Notes: generated from the sequence alone by a model not told the origin. A stretch of 64,000 bases of DNA from Cunninghamia lanceolata (GCA_027924645.1 BSBN01000334.1:4898001-4962000); one strand, 5' to 3'; numbered from the stretch's first letter, positions 1-12,125 are shown. A program made the numbers and translations.

Positions 1-522
1 CACAGAGGGCCTTAAATTTCTCCCTCACACACACATTTTTTTTCCTTCACTCTTTGTATGCAATTTTTTTTCCAAACACATTGGAAAATTATTTTCTAGA
101 AGTGTATTTTTTTTTGCAAATGTAAAATTTTTGAAGGGCCATAACTTTTGCAACTTGACTCAAAATTGAGTCATTCCTTTTCCAAAGGTGGTTCTTTTTT
201 CGTCCTCTATTCAACAAAGTTGATATTGCACTAGCATTATAAAGTGTTTGATCACACTTTTGTAGGGTGACAACAAGTACTTATTCCATTAATTGCACAA
301 TTCAGCAGGGAAAAACACATAATCAAACGGGGATAAAATTGTGTAATCATTTTTTACTATGTACTAACTTTATCAAGTGCCCTATTAAGGGGGGAATTAA
401 GAAAAATCACGCACTCAACTTATAAAGTGCCACTTCACAAAGTTCAATTAAGGATCTAACTAATCTGGGTTGCCTAATTGTGTTGATTTCTATTATCTAG
501 TCGAATTAACTTGTTCTAATCA

Positions 523-875
523 TGGGATACGAAACTCACTATTCTGTAATCAACCTAAACAAGGGAAACTATAAGTCCTAGTGTGAAGGCATCCTAAAAC
601 ACCTCAGGTTCATTAATCGCATACCCCATTTGTATGGACTTGTCCCTGAACTTGGTAAACAATCTCAGAAGGCTAAGTGGTTTAATCATCGTGATCATAT
701 TTTTGGACTAATTAGTTTACATATTCTAGAAGATGCTTTGTATGCCATCATGGATATTGACTGTCCACATGCATTATGGATCAAAATTTGGGAGACATAT
801 GGAGACTCAAATGTTTCTCCATTCCCACATGATCCTACTTTGATCACAGCTCACATCCCTAATCATGATACATAA
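523..875 (+). pseudogene. Copia-type Gag N-terminal relic
   Basis: The frame reads a typical Copia Gag start: a NYKSW-like motif whose Trp codon is now TAG, then HLRFINRIPHLYG, and the alpha-helical ALWIKIWETYGD block that matches the usual 'A..W..L...Y' end of the UBN2-type Gag domain. It stops at 873-875. The family forms virus-like particles that package element RNA. This copy is broken and short. Confidence 0.5.
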
Positions 876-1702
876 ATAGAATGTTCCAATGGCATAACCA
901 AAGTCATCACTCCTACTGTTGCTTCAATAGATTCCAGAGTCACTTCTTTGAAAGATTCTGGTGCTTCTTCACAACAAGAAATTAGTCTTCCTAGCATTGC
1001 TAGTTGGGACACATTTCTACTTGACATCTCTTATCTATTTGTAGAGTCCTGCATTGCTAACATGGAAGCACACTTTGAAGACATCAGTGTTCTCTTCGAT
1101 GATAGTTTCGATGAAGCTACATCAACATTGTCCACTTTAGATATTCATGCTCTACATCATCCTACACATGGTTCCAGATCATCATCATTTTCATCTATTG
1201 TACATGCACTTGGTTTGATTATGGCATACTTCAGCATCAACATGGGGACACATGAGTACTCTTCAAAGGCATCAACATGGGTACCATCATCCTTGGATCA
1301 GCTTCAACATGATTCAAGATCATACATACATCTTCTCACATGGGAAGATATCTTGCATCTTCAGGTGGTTTCATTTCTTCCCAAGGGAAGGAACATTGTT
1401 CGATGTTCTTGGATCTACATCTGCATCCTTTGTCGACTATTCAACATCACTGTAGTAGCAGATGTATTATGGGGGGGACTCATAGACCTTCTATCATCTT
1501 CTCTTCTATGGGGGGAATCTTCTGGGGAGACCATCTAAGCATTCACTTAGTTTTCTCTTTGTTTTCTCTCTTTTTGGAGGAAAGTTTTTTTCCCACAGGG
1601 TTTTCTTTCTTTCTCTATTTTCTGAGAGATACATTTGTAAATGAGTACCTAAAATGGTGCACTATCAAAACTCATCATTCATACACTCACCTAAGCTATG
1701 CT

Positions 1703-1712
1703 TAAGGGGGGG
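1703..1712 (+). other. Polypurine tract
   Basis: AAGGGGGGG lies directly before an LTR-like start, the usual plus-strand priming position of LTR retrotransposons. Confidence 0.5.
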
Positions 1713-1984
1713 CGTTGGTGTATAACTCCACGAGTTAAAACTAACTCAATCATAGTTAGGTGACTTGGGATTTTCAACTTGGTGAGTCATTTGTAATAGG
1801 TGTCAATATACTCGACACATCGCCTCTATTTCCTAGGGTAGTTATGTTATTCTCTTTCTTTGAATATCGCCGCCTATCCTTGTTTCATGGAAAGTTGTGT
1901 ATGCAGCCTATACTATTTATACCTGTTATTTGTTAATACAAATCATTCATTTTCACTTGCAAAATTGTTCTTGTTGATTCTCCA
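1713..1984 (+). repeat. Probable 3' LTR (decayed)
   Basis: The segment follows a polypurine tract and starts CGTTGGTG, probably a mutated TGTTGGTG. It ends near ATTCTCCA at 1984. The end is inferred from a CA dinucleotide, as no second copy is available for comparison. Confidence 0.4.
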
Positions 1985-2029
1985 TGATCTTGTCAGTGAT
2001 ATCTGGATTCTTAGTCTTCTCGTAGAATA

Positions 2030-2540
2030 ATAAAATATAAAACTTATAAATTTGGTAGAAGTCATACTTCATAAAAAATAAAATTAAAGGAAAAGAAAAA
2101 TGAACTTTCTGTAACTGATAAGAATATTAATGATAATGATTTTGTTCCAATAATTTTTCATTTCTTCTTAATCCTTATTAACCATTTGTTAGAGGCATAG
2201 GTAAAGTTGATAAACATAAAACTATAAAATATAAAGAATTATGTGAAATACTTATTTAGGAAGAATTGTAAGAAAGACATGTAAGAAATCTAAAATCTAA
2301 GAAATATTTTGATTGGATTAAAAACATAAATATTTTTAACATTTAAAACTATGATGATATTGTTAGTGGTGTTGAAAAGAAACCATTTAATGCAAGAAAA
2401 GACCAAGAAAGTTAGGAAAAGAGAGACAAGAAAGCATGTAGATAGAGTAAGTTTACACTCTTTAAAAAAACATTTAAAGAGGTTCATCATAAATATGGTG
2501 GAGAGGTAGTATGGAAGATACTAAAAGATACATATGAAAA
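2030..2540 (+). pseudogene. Copia Gag relic, copy 1 of a dispersed family
   Basis: The + strand reads VSGVEKKPFNARKDQES followed by EKRDKKA and FKEVHHKYGGEVVWKILKD. This is the central helix region of Copia Gag (UBN2-type), with stops in between. Two clearly related copies lie at 13420-13900 and 13930-14340, sharing the flanking non-coding words too. No LTRs can be assigned. Confidence 0.45.
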
Positions 2541-3144
2541 TATAGGTGATATTTGGATTCTTAATCTTCCTATAGAATTATGAAATATGAAATTGGGTAA
2601 GTGCATAGAAAAGGGGGATAGAAAGTGGGTTAAAAGTGACCACTTCTTTTTTTAAATCAGCTAAATATGAACTTGGATGAGTAATTCAAGATGTGTACAC
2701 TCAAAATTTGAAGATATGATAAGAAAAAGGATCGTATTACTCTAAATCTAGTTTCTAAACTACTATTTTCAAAAAAATGATTAAGGGCGTGAAGTACTAA
2801 GTGCATGTAAAAGTGTTCCTATTCTTATTGCTAAAATATAACATACTCTCTAGTGTGCACTTTCCTATGTTTTTCTACATTAAGTATTTTGAAAAATGTA
2901 ATTGTTGAGACATATCCAAGAGTGAGTACTACAAGTTCTATATATTTTTATTCAATATGTTTATTTTGTAATTTTTAACTGGATGCATTCTAAAAATTAT
3001 ATCATTGAGTGTATGTGTTACATCAATTGTACAAAACTAATTAGAAATATAAATTCTTTTTTTAATGTATATAGAATGAAGCATAGAAGAATCATATATA
3101 TATCTATGGTCTTCTATATAATAGGTAGATAAACTAATATCGCT
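2541..3144. other. Stretch without a recognisable gene
   Basis: AT-rich sequence with no extended conserved frame and no repeat structure I can identify. Confidence 0.5.
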
Positions 3145-4034
3145 ATGAGGTCACTACTAAATCCTCCCACTATCCTGGATTCTCCTATGATTAGGGTTTT
3201 TGAGAATCAATTTTCTCATCTATGCATGGAAAAACCTCCTCGTGATTTCTCAAACCTCAAAAAAGATCAAGGCCAGGGACTACATGATGGGAAAAAAGTT
3301 GTGCTCAGCTTTGAAGGACAGAAATTTGTGCCTTTTCTTAGATTTAGGGAATCTTACTCTTAATTCGCACTTCAAATATTATATGCAGGATAAGACAACA
3401 TACGATAGGGTTTTAGCTCTAGGGCATGCTACTTCTAGGCATGGATATGAATAAAATCTATGATTCCCAGGCATTAAACAATCCGCCTCAGATGTTTTTG
3501 AGTTCTGGCTGAAAGGGAAATTTGAAGCCACTAGCTGCACAATTAAATCTCTTGTCTTAGTCTTCAATGAGGGAATAAGAAAGGAAGTCCTAAAAAGTGA
3601 AGAATTATTCACGACTCATGGGTTAATTGGTAGTTTCACTAAATTATAGCCTGCTCTGCCAGACCTACACCAATGGATGACCGATGCCTAGTGGCCATTT
3701 TTGAAAGGTAACATTTAAATATTATTTTTTATTGTGTTAAGGATAGAGATGCTATTCTCTATGGAAATCATTATATTTGAGGCCATAATGTACTCATGCT
3801 CAAATTGTGGCATCTAGGTTTTAATCCATCCACCAAGACTTTCAAGGTTAAACCAGTGTGGATTCACCTTCCAAACTTCCTACCCCAATTCTGGTTTAAT
3901 GCATGCTTTGAGGCTATAGGTAACTTTCTTGGCAATTTCCTAGCAATTGGCCATGATACTTTAGATTTTACTCATACTACATTCTCACACATTCTTGTTT
4001 ATCTTAATACTTCAAAGGTGCTTATGGTAGACAC
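3145..4034 (+). pseudogene. DUF4283-domain pseudogene, 5' part
   Basis: The best conserved block is at 3796-4029: LWHLGFNPSTKTFKV, then PVWIHLPNFLPQFWF and FEAIGNFLGNFLAIGHDTLDF. This is the hallmark of DUF4283, found in plant zinc-knuckle proteins often tied to LINE-type elements. Upstream frames (3145-3363) look like a Pro-rich N-terminus, separated by stops. The frame is cut at 4034 by a solo LTR and resumes at 5287. Confidence 0.6.
4030..4034. repeat. Target-site duplication GACAC (left)
   Basis: A perfect match to 5287-5291 on the far side of the solo LTR. The 5-bp length is typical for LTR integrases. Confidence 0.7.
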
Positions 4035-5286
4035 TGTTGATAACTAAGAGGGGGGGGTGAATCAGTTATCCTAATTATTTCTTCTTTTGAAACTTCTTAT
4101 CAATCAAAGCAGTATTGAATCAAACAAACAAACATTATCATGAAATGAGAAACACATGACACAGTATTTTGACATGGAAACCCGGTTAAGGGAGAAAACC
4201 ATGGGGTGATTAACCCAAAGATTATTCTCTATTAGAAGAATAAGGAATTACAAAATGGTACTTGCCAATTAGGGCTCACTGCCCGAGCACACTGCTCACA
4301 AAGAGGCCCACTGCCTACAAGGAGACACACTGTCTACAAAGTGATAAGAATCACAGTCTTGAACTGGAGAATGACATCTTTACCATGTCTGGATCAGTTC
4401 CATTTAAGCCCAGAAATATCTGCTCTGCCTTCTGCACTTCTCTTCGCTACTCCACTTTTTTTCACACAAGTCACACACCAAAATGAACTCACAAACCTTT
4501 ATTTATACAAGACATCGACTTAGGAACAATCATCTAAGTCGGCAATCAACCATAAGAATATCTACAAGATGAATAACACATCCGGTCGGCCACCATAAGA
4601 ACATTCGCAGGATGAACAACTCATCCGGTCAGCTAAACAGAGCAAGAACTTCATCCGGAAGAATATCTTCAATTCCGGGCTCTACTGTCAATGTGGACCA
4701 ACAACACAACCTCAACATGATCCAAGAACCTTCACAAGCCTGCCTAAATGACCAGGTACGTCCGCATTTCTTTTACTTACTAAAATCTCTTATCCTCCTT
4801 ATCTGGAATTTCAAGAACACTGTCTGTCACCACTGTCAGAATGCAAGAGGTACTTCTGGACCTCCAAATCATACACAACTCAAGATGGCACATCACAAGG
4901 ACATCCCAAAGACTCCTTCCAATCCGCAGATTAAGATTATACAGTTTCAGACCTCACCGGACCTTTTTGTGATCTTCTGTCACCTCTGAATACTTGCCGG
5001 AACTGGTTCTACACCGACAGCCACAACTCCTTCAGATCTTCATGCAGACCTCAGAAATCTTAACTGAAGCATCTCAAGACTCATATATATAAACCCTTTA
5101 ATCCGTATCCTCCGGTTCACATCCTATACAGTACATTTGCCTTCTTCTCATCACTGTTCTTTACTATTCTGACTGAGGCTAATTTTCTCAATATCCTCAG
5201 CACACTGCTCATTGAATCCTTCTTGTCAAAACAATATGAGTATGTTGACATCAATGACAACACTGGTTTACCTCATACTTGCAACA
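4035..5286 (+). mobile_element. Solo LTR, 1252 bp
   Basis: The insert begins TGTTG and ends CAACA (a 5-bp perfect terminal inversion). It is flanked by the 5-bp direct repeat GACAC at 4030-4034 and 5287-5291. No internal coding region, primer site or second LTR is present, so it is best read as a solo LTR left by recombination. Removing it rejoins the DUF4283 reading frame. The strand is arbitrary. It includes a G8 run at 4051-4058 and the ATGGAAACCCGG block often seen in plant LTR repeats. Confidence 0.72.
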
Positions 5287-5430
5287 GACACTACATTTAA
5301 AATTGTTAGGCGCAGCTTGACCCAGAGATTAGACTATGAAGAATTTCCCTTTCAGTGTCATCAGTGTCATGCTATATGACACATCACTGCTGATTGTTCC
5401 TAGCATAATTCAGGAGATCATTAAACTTAG
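5287..5430 (+). pseudogene. DUF4283 pseudogene, zinc-knuckle part
   Basis: The frame continues that of 3145-4034 across the solo LTR, reading a TQRLDYEEFPFQC block and a CX2CX4HX4C knuckle at 5356-5397. One residue inside the knuckle is replaced by a stop (TGA). A knuckle after DUF4283 is the normal order of the family, which supports the split-gene reading. Confidence 0.6.
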
Positions 5431-5695
5431 TGAAAAGATGCCCTCCCACAATGTTACTTTCTAGTTCAAATACACTCGAAGAAACCACCATCTCCCTCTT
5501 TTGAATAAGCTGACAATAGAAAATCTTATCAACCTATAGATCCTATGAGGCAGCTCACAATTCATTAACATCACTAACCTATATATATTGATATGTAAAT
5601 TGCTTCCTAGGAAGCAACTCAACTTCATTAACATCATGAGAAAATACAAAGACGTCAAGCACTACAATAGCCATGAGGGCACAAAATGTTGCTTA

Positions 5696-5994
5696 TGTTA
5701 GAAAAGAATAAACTAAAAACAAATGCCAGTACACAACAAATAAACCAAAAAAAAATATATAACTATAAAACAGAGAGGCAGAGAAGAAAATTGATATGCT
5801 TGCACACAATTGCAGCAAAATGTTTTCTAAACTTTTATTTGGAGAAAACTGAAATATATGCATGAAACAGTAACTACTGAAAAGTTTCTAACAACCACGT
5901 TGGGAAACTTTCCCAACTAGAAATAGTAATGCATAAAAAGTTAGGAAACATTTCCAACAGACAATAGACAAATCTATTTTTTTGTATTTTAACA
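5696..5994 (-). repeat. 3' LTR of the Copia element
   Basis: 299 bp, TG...CA ends (TGTTAGAAAAG...TTTTAACA), highly similar to 10184-10484. The element's RNase H frame reads through into it to 5888. Confidence 0.88.
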
Positions 5995-6490
5995 TCCTCC
6001 CTAAAATCTGATTTGTGGGACAGCTTCTCATCCCTAAAAGATTCTTTAGTCCATTGAAATCTTCTTCTTTTAGAGGTTTTGTCAAAATGTCAGCAACCTG
6101 ATCTTTGGACCTATAATAACAAAGTTTGATTTCATTATTTTTAACCAGCTCTTTGATGAAATGAAATTTGATGTCTATGTGCTTGCTTCTTCCATGAAAG
6201 ACTATCTTTTTAGAAAGTGCAATGGTTGATTGATTATCACAAAATATAATTGTTTCTTCCATTTGGGGCTGCATCAATGCTTCAAGCATCCTTCGTAACC
6301 AAACTGCTTGACAACCTGCTAAAGTGGTTGCCACATATTCTGCATCTGCTGAGGACAATGCAACAATGGGTTGTTTCTTTGAAGACCATGAAAATAGACC
6401 TAACCCAAGATTAAAAGCATACCCAGAAGTACTTTTCCTATCATCTTGATTTCTAACCCAATCACTATCTGTATAACCAGTTAACCTCAA
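5888..6490 (-). pseudogene. Copia RNase H
   Basis: Recognised by GYTDSDWVRNQDDRKST, the SSADAEYVA motif, FCDNQSTIALSKK, HGRSKHIDIKFHFIKE and QVADILTKPL, the normal series for a Copia RNase H. The catalytic Asp/Glu positions are visible. The frame runs on into the 3' LTR. Confidence 0.85.
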
Positions 6491-6502
6491 AACACCCTTC
6501 TT

Positions 6503-7585
6503 TTAATAAAAAATTCCATGATTTGTAGTCCCTTTCACATACCTTAGTATTCTTTTACCTTCGTGTAGATGAGTATCATATGGATCCTCCATGAACCTAC
6601 TTATCAAGCTTACTCCATACATGATATTTGGTCTTGTTGCAGTTAAGTACATTAAACTTCCAACCAAACTTTTATACAAAGTAGAATCTACCTTTTTTCT
6701 TTCATCATTTTTGGTCAACTTCACACCCATGGCAATAGGTGTAATTGTTGGTTTGCTATTTTCCATCTTGAACCTTTTCAAAATATCATTTGCATATTTT
6801 TCTTGTGAAATGAAAATCCCATCACTATTTTGAGTTACTTCAAGACTAAGATAATAGTGCAACAAACCAAGATCAGTCATCTCAAATTCACTCTTCATTG
6901 CCACTAAAAATTCTCTAAGCATGTTTTCATTATTCCCAGTATAAAGCAAATCATCAACATAAATACAAACTATCATAACATCTCTTTGTTGATTTTGTTT
7001 TATGAATAAGGTGGGTTCATAAGGGCATTTTTTAAAAATATTTTTCAAAAAATATGATTCAATCATTTCATACCAAACTCTAGGTGCTTTCTTTAAACCA
7101 TACAAAGCTTTCTTTAGTTTGAGCATTTTACCTTTTTGACCTTTAATCTCAAAATCAGGTGGTTGTTCAATATAAATTTCTTCCTCCAATACACCATTCA
7201 AGAATGTTGACTTTACATCCATATGAAAGACTTTCCAACCCTTTTGTGCTGAAAGAGCTAAAATCATGCGAATAGTAATCATTCTAGCAACAGGTGCAAA
7301 AACTTCATTATAATCAATACCTAATTTTTGTTTGTAGCCCTTCACTACCAACTTGGCCTTATATTTATTCACTTTACCTTGCTCATTGTACTTTGTTTTA
7401 TACACCCACATTACTCCAATTGGCTTCTTATGCTCAGGGAGATCTGCAATTTCCCAAGTTTGATTTTTTTCTATGGCTGTAATTTCTTCATTCATAGCTT
7501 TAATCCATTTATCATCATTTATAGCTTCTTCAAATGTAACAGGATCACTATCAGCAAAAAAATACAAAATGACAAATATCTTCAC
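6503..7585 (-). pseudogene. Copia reverse transcriptase (long open segment)
   Basis: A ~350-codon stretch without stops covers the RVT_2 domain: WVYKTKYNEQGKVNKYKAKLV, GIDYNEVFAPVAR, HMDVKSTFLNG, ALYGLKKAPRVWYE, the catalytic YVDDLL, and ATRPNIMYGVSLISRFM. The catalytic Asp pair in YVDD is intact. It is separated from RNase H by a stop near 6502. Confidence 0.85.
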
Positions 7586-7739
7586 TTACCTCTATTGTTT
7601 CTTGATATATGTCACACAAACTCCTTCTTTTCTACCACATTTTTGGAGATTCTGAGGTGGATAATGGAGAACTACTTGATGAAACATGTCTATGACTTGG
7701 TGGAGATGAAGAAGAACCTCTTCTTAGTGTAGACTATTA

Positions 7740-8700
7740 AATGCTGCTACTACTAGCTCTTGTGTTAACAACTAAAATTTGTTGTTGATTTATAGCTTTA
7801 TCTTGAATGTTAACTTGCTGGTATTTCTCTTCCAGTTTCCAACACCACTCCTAATCTTCAAGAAACTTTGCATCTCTACTTATCACCAACTTTTTTATCT
7901 CTAGATTGTACAACCTGTATGCCTTGGATTCTTCACTGTATCCAACAAAGATACATTATTCTGCCTTATCATCCAATTTCTTTCTAAGTGCATCTGGAAC
8001 ATGAGAATAAGAAATACAAACAAAAATTCTTAAATGATCTACCCAGGGTTTGTATACTCCCCATGCTTCTTCTGATGTCATGCCCCAAACTAAGTTCATA
8101 GGACATCTATTTAAACTATAACCTACACAACAAACTGCTTCTGCCCAAAAAACTTTGGTTAAATTCTTAACATTAAGCATACTCCTTACCATATCTAAAA
8201 TTGTTCTATTTTTCCTCTCAGCTACTCCATTTTACTGAGGTGTATATCTTGTTGTTAGCTGCCTTTTTATACCCTTTTCAATACAAAAATTATGAAAATC
8301 ATGTGAAATATACTCTCCACCCATATCAGTCCTTAAAACTTTGAGAAAATAACCATTTTGCTTCTCAACTAATTCTTTAAATTTTTTGAATTTCTTGAAA
8401 GTATCAGATTTATTTTTCAAAGGGTACACCCAGAGTTTCCTACTATAGTCATCAATAAATGTCAAAAAATATCTCATACCAGATAATGAAGCAATGTCAA
8501 TTGGTCAACATAGATCTGAGTGAACTAGCTCTAATGGCTGTGAAGCTCTCCAAGAATCCCTTAATGGAAAGGGTTCTCTATGATGCTTTCCAACAATACA
8601 ACCTTCACATTCTTCATCTAGTCTTTGGATAAATGGTAAAACTATTACCATGTTCTTTTTATGCAAAAGATTTAGTCCACCAAAATTCAAATGACCAAAC
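7740..8700 (-). pseudogene. Copia integrase (broken)
   Basis: It contains the GAG-pre-integrase end (CEGCIVGKHHREPFP), the catalytic-core start LELVHSDLC followed by a stop, [15 protein letters not shown], a RTDMGGEY block (second Asp), then a stop where the conserved NG(V)AER segment begins, and the C-terminal FVGYSEESKAYRLY. Family role: insertion of element DNA. At least three stops interrupt it. Confidence 0.8.
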
Positions 8701-9150
8701 CTAAGATGCCATAACCACTATGTGTCTTTTACAAGAGCACTGAAACTTAAATGCATATTGTTTCTGATACTAAGAGAAAACATCTTATTAGCAGTCATGG
8801 GTATTTTGGTTATCATCTTATTTTTAATATTGACAATAATGCATGAACCATTTTCAAATTTGACAGTGTGGCCTTTTTGCACAAGTTGACCTACACTTAA
8901 TAAATTATGCTTTAAACCTGGTACATAAAATACATCACCAATATATTTTTTCTCACCTTGTCTTGTTCTGATTAATATCCTCCCTTTCCCCATGACTGGT
9001 ACAATTGTATTATTTCCCATCTTGACTTCATATTTGATGGACTCATCCAAATTCTAAAATATCTCTTTGTGTCCTGTCATATGATTACTGCACCCACTAT
9101 TAACATACCATTTGTCATCATTTACTTCCTCCTTTGTGCTACATGTTAGC
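8690..9150 (-). pseudogene. Copia aspartic protease (broken)
   Basis: The region reads WYVNSGCSNHMTGHKEIF, then GKGRILIRTRQG and FYVPGLKHNLLSVGQL, the standard Copia protease blocks. The catalytic motif is NSGC instead of DSGC, so the active-site Asp is lost. A stop follows before NLDES. Confidence 0.75.
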
Positions 9151-10160
9151 AAGACATATCCTTCCTACCCTTCACCTTCATTTGCATATTAGGCTTCTTG
9201 TTTACTTTCATCTGCAATCTTTTTCCTACATTCAACTGCAAAATGTCCATACTTTTGATAGTAATAACATTGAATAGATGATTTATCATACCTCTGAAAA
9301 CCTCTACCTCTCTGCTGAAAATTTGCTCTACCTCTACCTCTTGCTTGAGTGAAACTACAATTTTCTTCATCACTTCTATTGCCTCTTTGACCTCTGCCTC
9401 TTTGTTGAAAACATCCTCCTCTTCCTCTTGAATTTCTACCTCTTCCTCTTTGTGCTAAAGATGATTCTGGTACTATTTCTTTTTCTTTCAAGGATACCTT
9501 GCTCTTTAAAGCTTTCTCAAGTGGCTCCTTTGTTGATTTATTTATTCTATGCTCTTTTGTGTACAATGAACCCATAAGCTCATCTACAGATAAAGATGTT
9601 AGATCTTTTGATTCTTCAATAGCTATAACTATAGGATCATATTTTGCAGGTAAACTTCTTGAAAAAATTTCAACAATTTTTTGATTAGTCACAACCTCAC
9701 CATTTAATTTCATCTGATTAACTATACCCATTGTATGAGTAAATAAATCTCCTAAACTTTCTGAATCTAACATTTGTAAAATTTCAAAATCTTTTCTAAG
9801 CATTTGAAGGTGAACTGTTCTTACTTTTTATATACATTGAAATGATTGTGCAAGGAGATCCCACACTTCTTTGGCCTTCAAAATGGTTGTAACTCTTGGA
9901 AGGAGAGTTTCATCAAGACCTTGCACTATAAACAATAATGCGTTCTGACCTTTTTTTTTATTATCCCGCAGTAAATCCCTTTCATTTTGTGTGAGGGCTG
10001 CTAATGCTACTGCATCTGCTAGTTTTGAATACCCATTCTACACAAGATCCCATAGCTCCTATGACCTGAACAAAATCTTCATCTGAAAACTCTAAAAATC
10101 ATAATTTTTCCCATTAAATTTAGTAATTTGCAGCTGTGTACTGTTAACATTTGTTGTCAT
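9146..10160 (-). pseudogene. Copia Gag (broken)
   Basis: A start codon at 10160 opens MTTNVNSTQLQITKFNGKNY, a typical Copia Gag start, soon hit by a stop. The main surviving frame (9803-9189) carries the Gag helical region, an Arg/Gly-rich stretch with repeated RGRG and QQRGRG, and a knuckle CYYYQKYGHFAVEC. Gag packages the element RNA in cytoplasmic particles. In the knuckle, Tyr replaces one of the usual intervening residues but the CCHC spacing is kept. Confidence 0.75.
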
Positions 10161-10169
10161 TTTGAACCT

Positions 10170-10181
10170 GCTCTGATACCA
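10170..10181 (-). other. Primer-binding site, initiator Met-tRNA
   Basis: The - strand reads TGGTATCAGAGC two bases inside the 5' LTR. This is the standard minus-strand priming site of plant Copia elements. Confidence 0.85.
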
Positions 10182-10183
10182 TA

Positions 10184-10484
10184 TGTTAGAAAAGAATAAA
10201 CTAAAAACAAATGCCAGTACACAGTAAATAAACCAGAGAAAAATATATAACTATAAAACAGAGAGGCAGAGAAGAAAATTGATATGCTTGCACACAAATT
10301 TGCAGCAAATTGTCTTCTGAACTTTTATTTGGAGAAAACTGAAATATATACATAAAACAGTAACTACTGAAAAGTTTCTAATAGCCATGTTGGGAAACTT
10401 TCTCAACTAGAAATAGTAATGCAGAAAATGTTGGGAAACATTCCCAACAGACAACAGACAAATCTGATTTTTCTTATTTTAATA
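10184..10484 (-). repeat. 5' LTR of the Copia element
   Basis: 301 bp, next to the Met-tRNA primer site. Its + strand right end is AATA where the other LTR has AACA, a C-to-T change in the terminal dinucleotide. Confidence 0.88.
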
Positions 10485-10489
10485 GATTA

Positions 10490-12125
10490 AAGGCCAACTC
10501 CTATCAACCTATTACCAAAAAAAGATAACATTCCCATTTATTACTTGGGAAGTTGGTGAAGAATGAATCTCACCCTAGTGTTGAACTCATTAATTCTACC
10601 CATTTGTTCCAGAGAGAGGGGGAACCATGTTTCTTACACAAAATAAGAAAGTTTTCATGTTATTTCTTAATACCACTTCCTTGGAGAGGGTAATTGATTT
10701 GTCCTTGTTTTGCAAGGCTGCAACAATGTCAAAGATGCAACCCCAGCTACCTTCCCTAATTTGCTTGTTGAAGAAGGAAGTTGCCTTGACTGCAATTGTT
10801 TGGAGATGAGGAGCCACTAGTTTCCTTAGCGCAATCTTAGTCAATCCCTTATGCCCTTGTGCCACTATAAATTGGCTAATGAAATGGCCAAGAAGGATGT
10901 GATCATGATCTAGAGGTACCTGTAGACTAATAACCTACCAGAGCACTTGGAGAATGTCATCATTTTAGACCAGGAACACCGTACGCATTTTCTGGAGCAC
11001 ATTGTTGGTGTTGCATGGGAAGTTGTATCCTTCAATCTTCGCAAACACCATCACTGCAGTTCTTGGTTGGAGCTGAAAATAACCGAAGATTGGTGAAAAA
11101 ATTTGTCTTCATGTTGAATATATGACTCTTTCACTAACATAGACCTCAATCATTCCAACCTGGCCAATCATGTTTGGACTGTGTGAATTAGTAAGTTGCA
11201 GAGAATAGTACTCCTTGGCTACATGAATATGCAAGCAAGGGTCCTTAGATAATTATTGCTTGTTTTTGGTTGTCCTAAGATTTGACTCTCCTACTATCAA
11301 AATCCCAATTCGGATAAGGAAATTGGTGCCATTGCACCAGACCATGAGTATGGCGGTGACCTGTATTAACATTGTTGCATCAGACATTTTCCATCCATCA
11401 AATCTATTTTGAATAAAGTCTAAAATGATAATATGGTTAAATTCCCTTACCTTCATTATGTTAGGTCTCCAGTTACTCATCGCTTGCCACACGTGCGTGA
11501 TGTCATCAGTAAGCCTATTTCATAAGTGTGCGCAGATTTGCGGTCACTATATCTTGCTCAAGACAAGTACTACTTTCCATTTGATAAGCCCACTTCCCTC
11601 AAACATCGAGTAGGAACCAATTTAGAAATTATTTATCACAATAGTACCTATTCAACCCAAGATCTTTTAAAGTTTCAATCCAATGCCACTTGTGATGGGT
11701 GGATCACCCTTGAGGTTTCTTGCTTACTTCCCCAAGGAGGTAAGTGCTCCACCCTTGGCACTCCTAAAACAATCTCTTATTGCAGGTCCTTTTACGATTT
11801 TAGTCTCTGAAGGAGAAGTACATTTAGGAACGGTGGTTCTGTTATTATCTTTCACTGACCTTGCTTCTGTTGGATTCTTTTCTCCATGTGGCTTCTGATC
11901 CTGGCTAGTCACCACCTTGTGAGTTTGACGGCTCTGCGGGGGGAGGATGCTGGGTTGTGTTACCATCACATCATCCCCCTTGGAAACACTTGCTTTTCTC
12001 TACTTGTTCCCATTCTTATTGGTTGAGGCATTGCCTTAGCTAATGATAAGTTCCCTTTGGTCAGTTTTATGTTTCCCTGGTACTATAGAATCAACCTCTA
12101 ATTCTGTTACAACCATGTTATCAGT
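10490..12125. other. Unresolved region with short open patches on both strands
   Basis: Short open stretches exist on both strands (for example 10596-10865 and 11253-11492 on -, 11526-11810 on +). The - strand patch at 11724-11969 is hydrophilic and could be the low-complexity tail of the DUF4283 pseudogene just upstream on that strand. None of the others matches a family I recognise. Confidence 0.3.

Larger units (their letters stand above)
1..1984 (+). mobile_element. 3' part of a Copia-like, gag-bearing LTR element
   Basis: The region holds a degraded Copia-type Gag frame (about 520-880), then a long non-coding internal stretch, a polypurine tract (1703-1712) and an LTR-like segment. The 5' LTR would lie left of the window because nothing in 1-480 matches the 3' LTR. 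No protease, integrase or RT is visible, so this resembles a gag-only, non-autonomous Copia derivative. The 946-1540 stretch is open on the + strand, but I recognise no domain in it. Confidence 0.5.
5696..10484 (-). mobile_element. Near full-length Ty1/Copia retrotransposon
   Basis: Two ~300-bp LTRs (5696-5994, 10184-10484) both start TGTTAGAAAAG. They bracket Gag, protease, integrase, RT and RNase H in Copia order on the - strand. The primer-binding site (complement of 10170-10181, TGGTATCAGAGC, initiator Met-tRNA) touches the right LTR. A purine-rich TTTAGGGAGGA (complement of 5995-6005) touches the left LTR. Flanks GCTTA (5691-5695) and GATTA (10485-10489) look like a target duplication with one mismatch. 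Stops interrupt all coding domains, so the copy is defective. Confidence 0.9.

Noticed and set aside
946..1540. A host gene for the ~196-codon + strand frame downstream of the Gag relic
   Set aside because: It is low in complexity (Ser/His-rich), lies between the Gag relic and the polypurine tract of an LTR element, and shows no domain.
7294..7732. Open frames on the + strand across 7294-7732
   Set aside because: They lie antisense to the Copia RT and are shadows of it.
10590..12125. A LINE with reverse transcriptase following the DUF4283 pseudogene
   Set aside because: I searched the - strand for endonuclease and RT blocks and saw none; only short unassigned patches exist.
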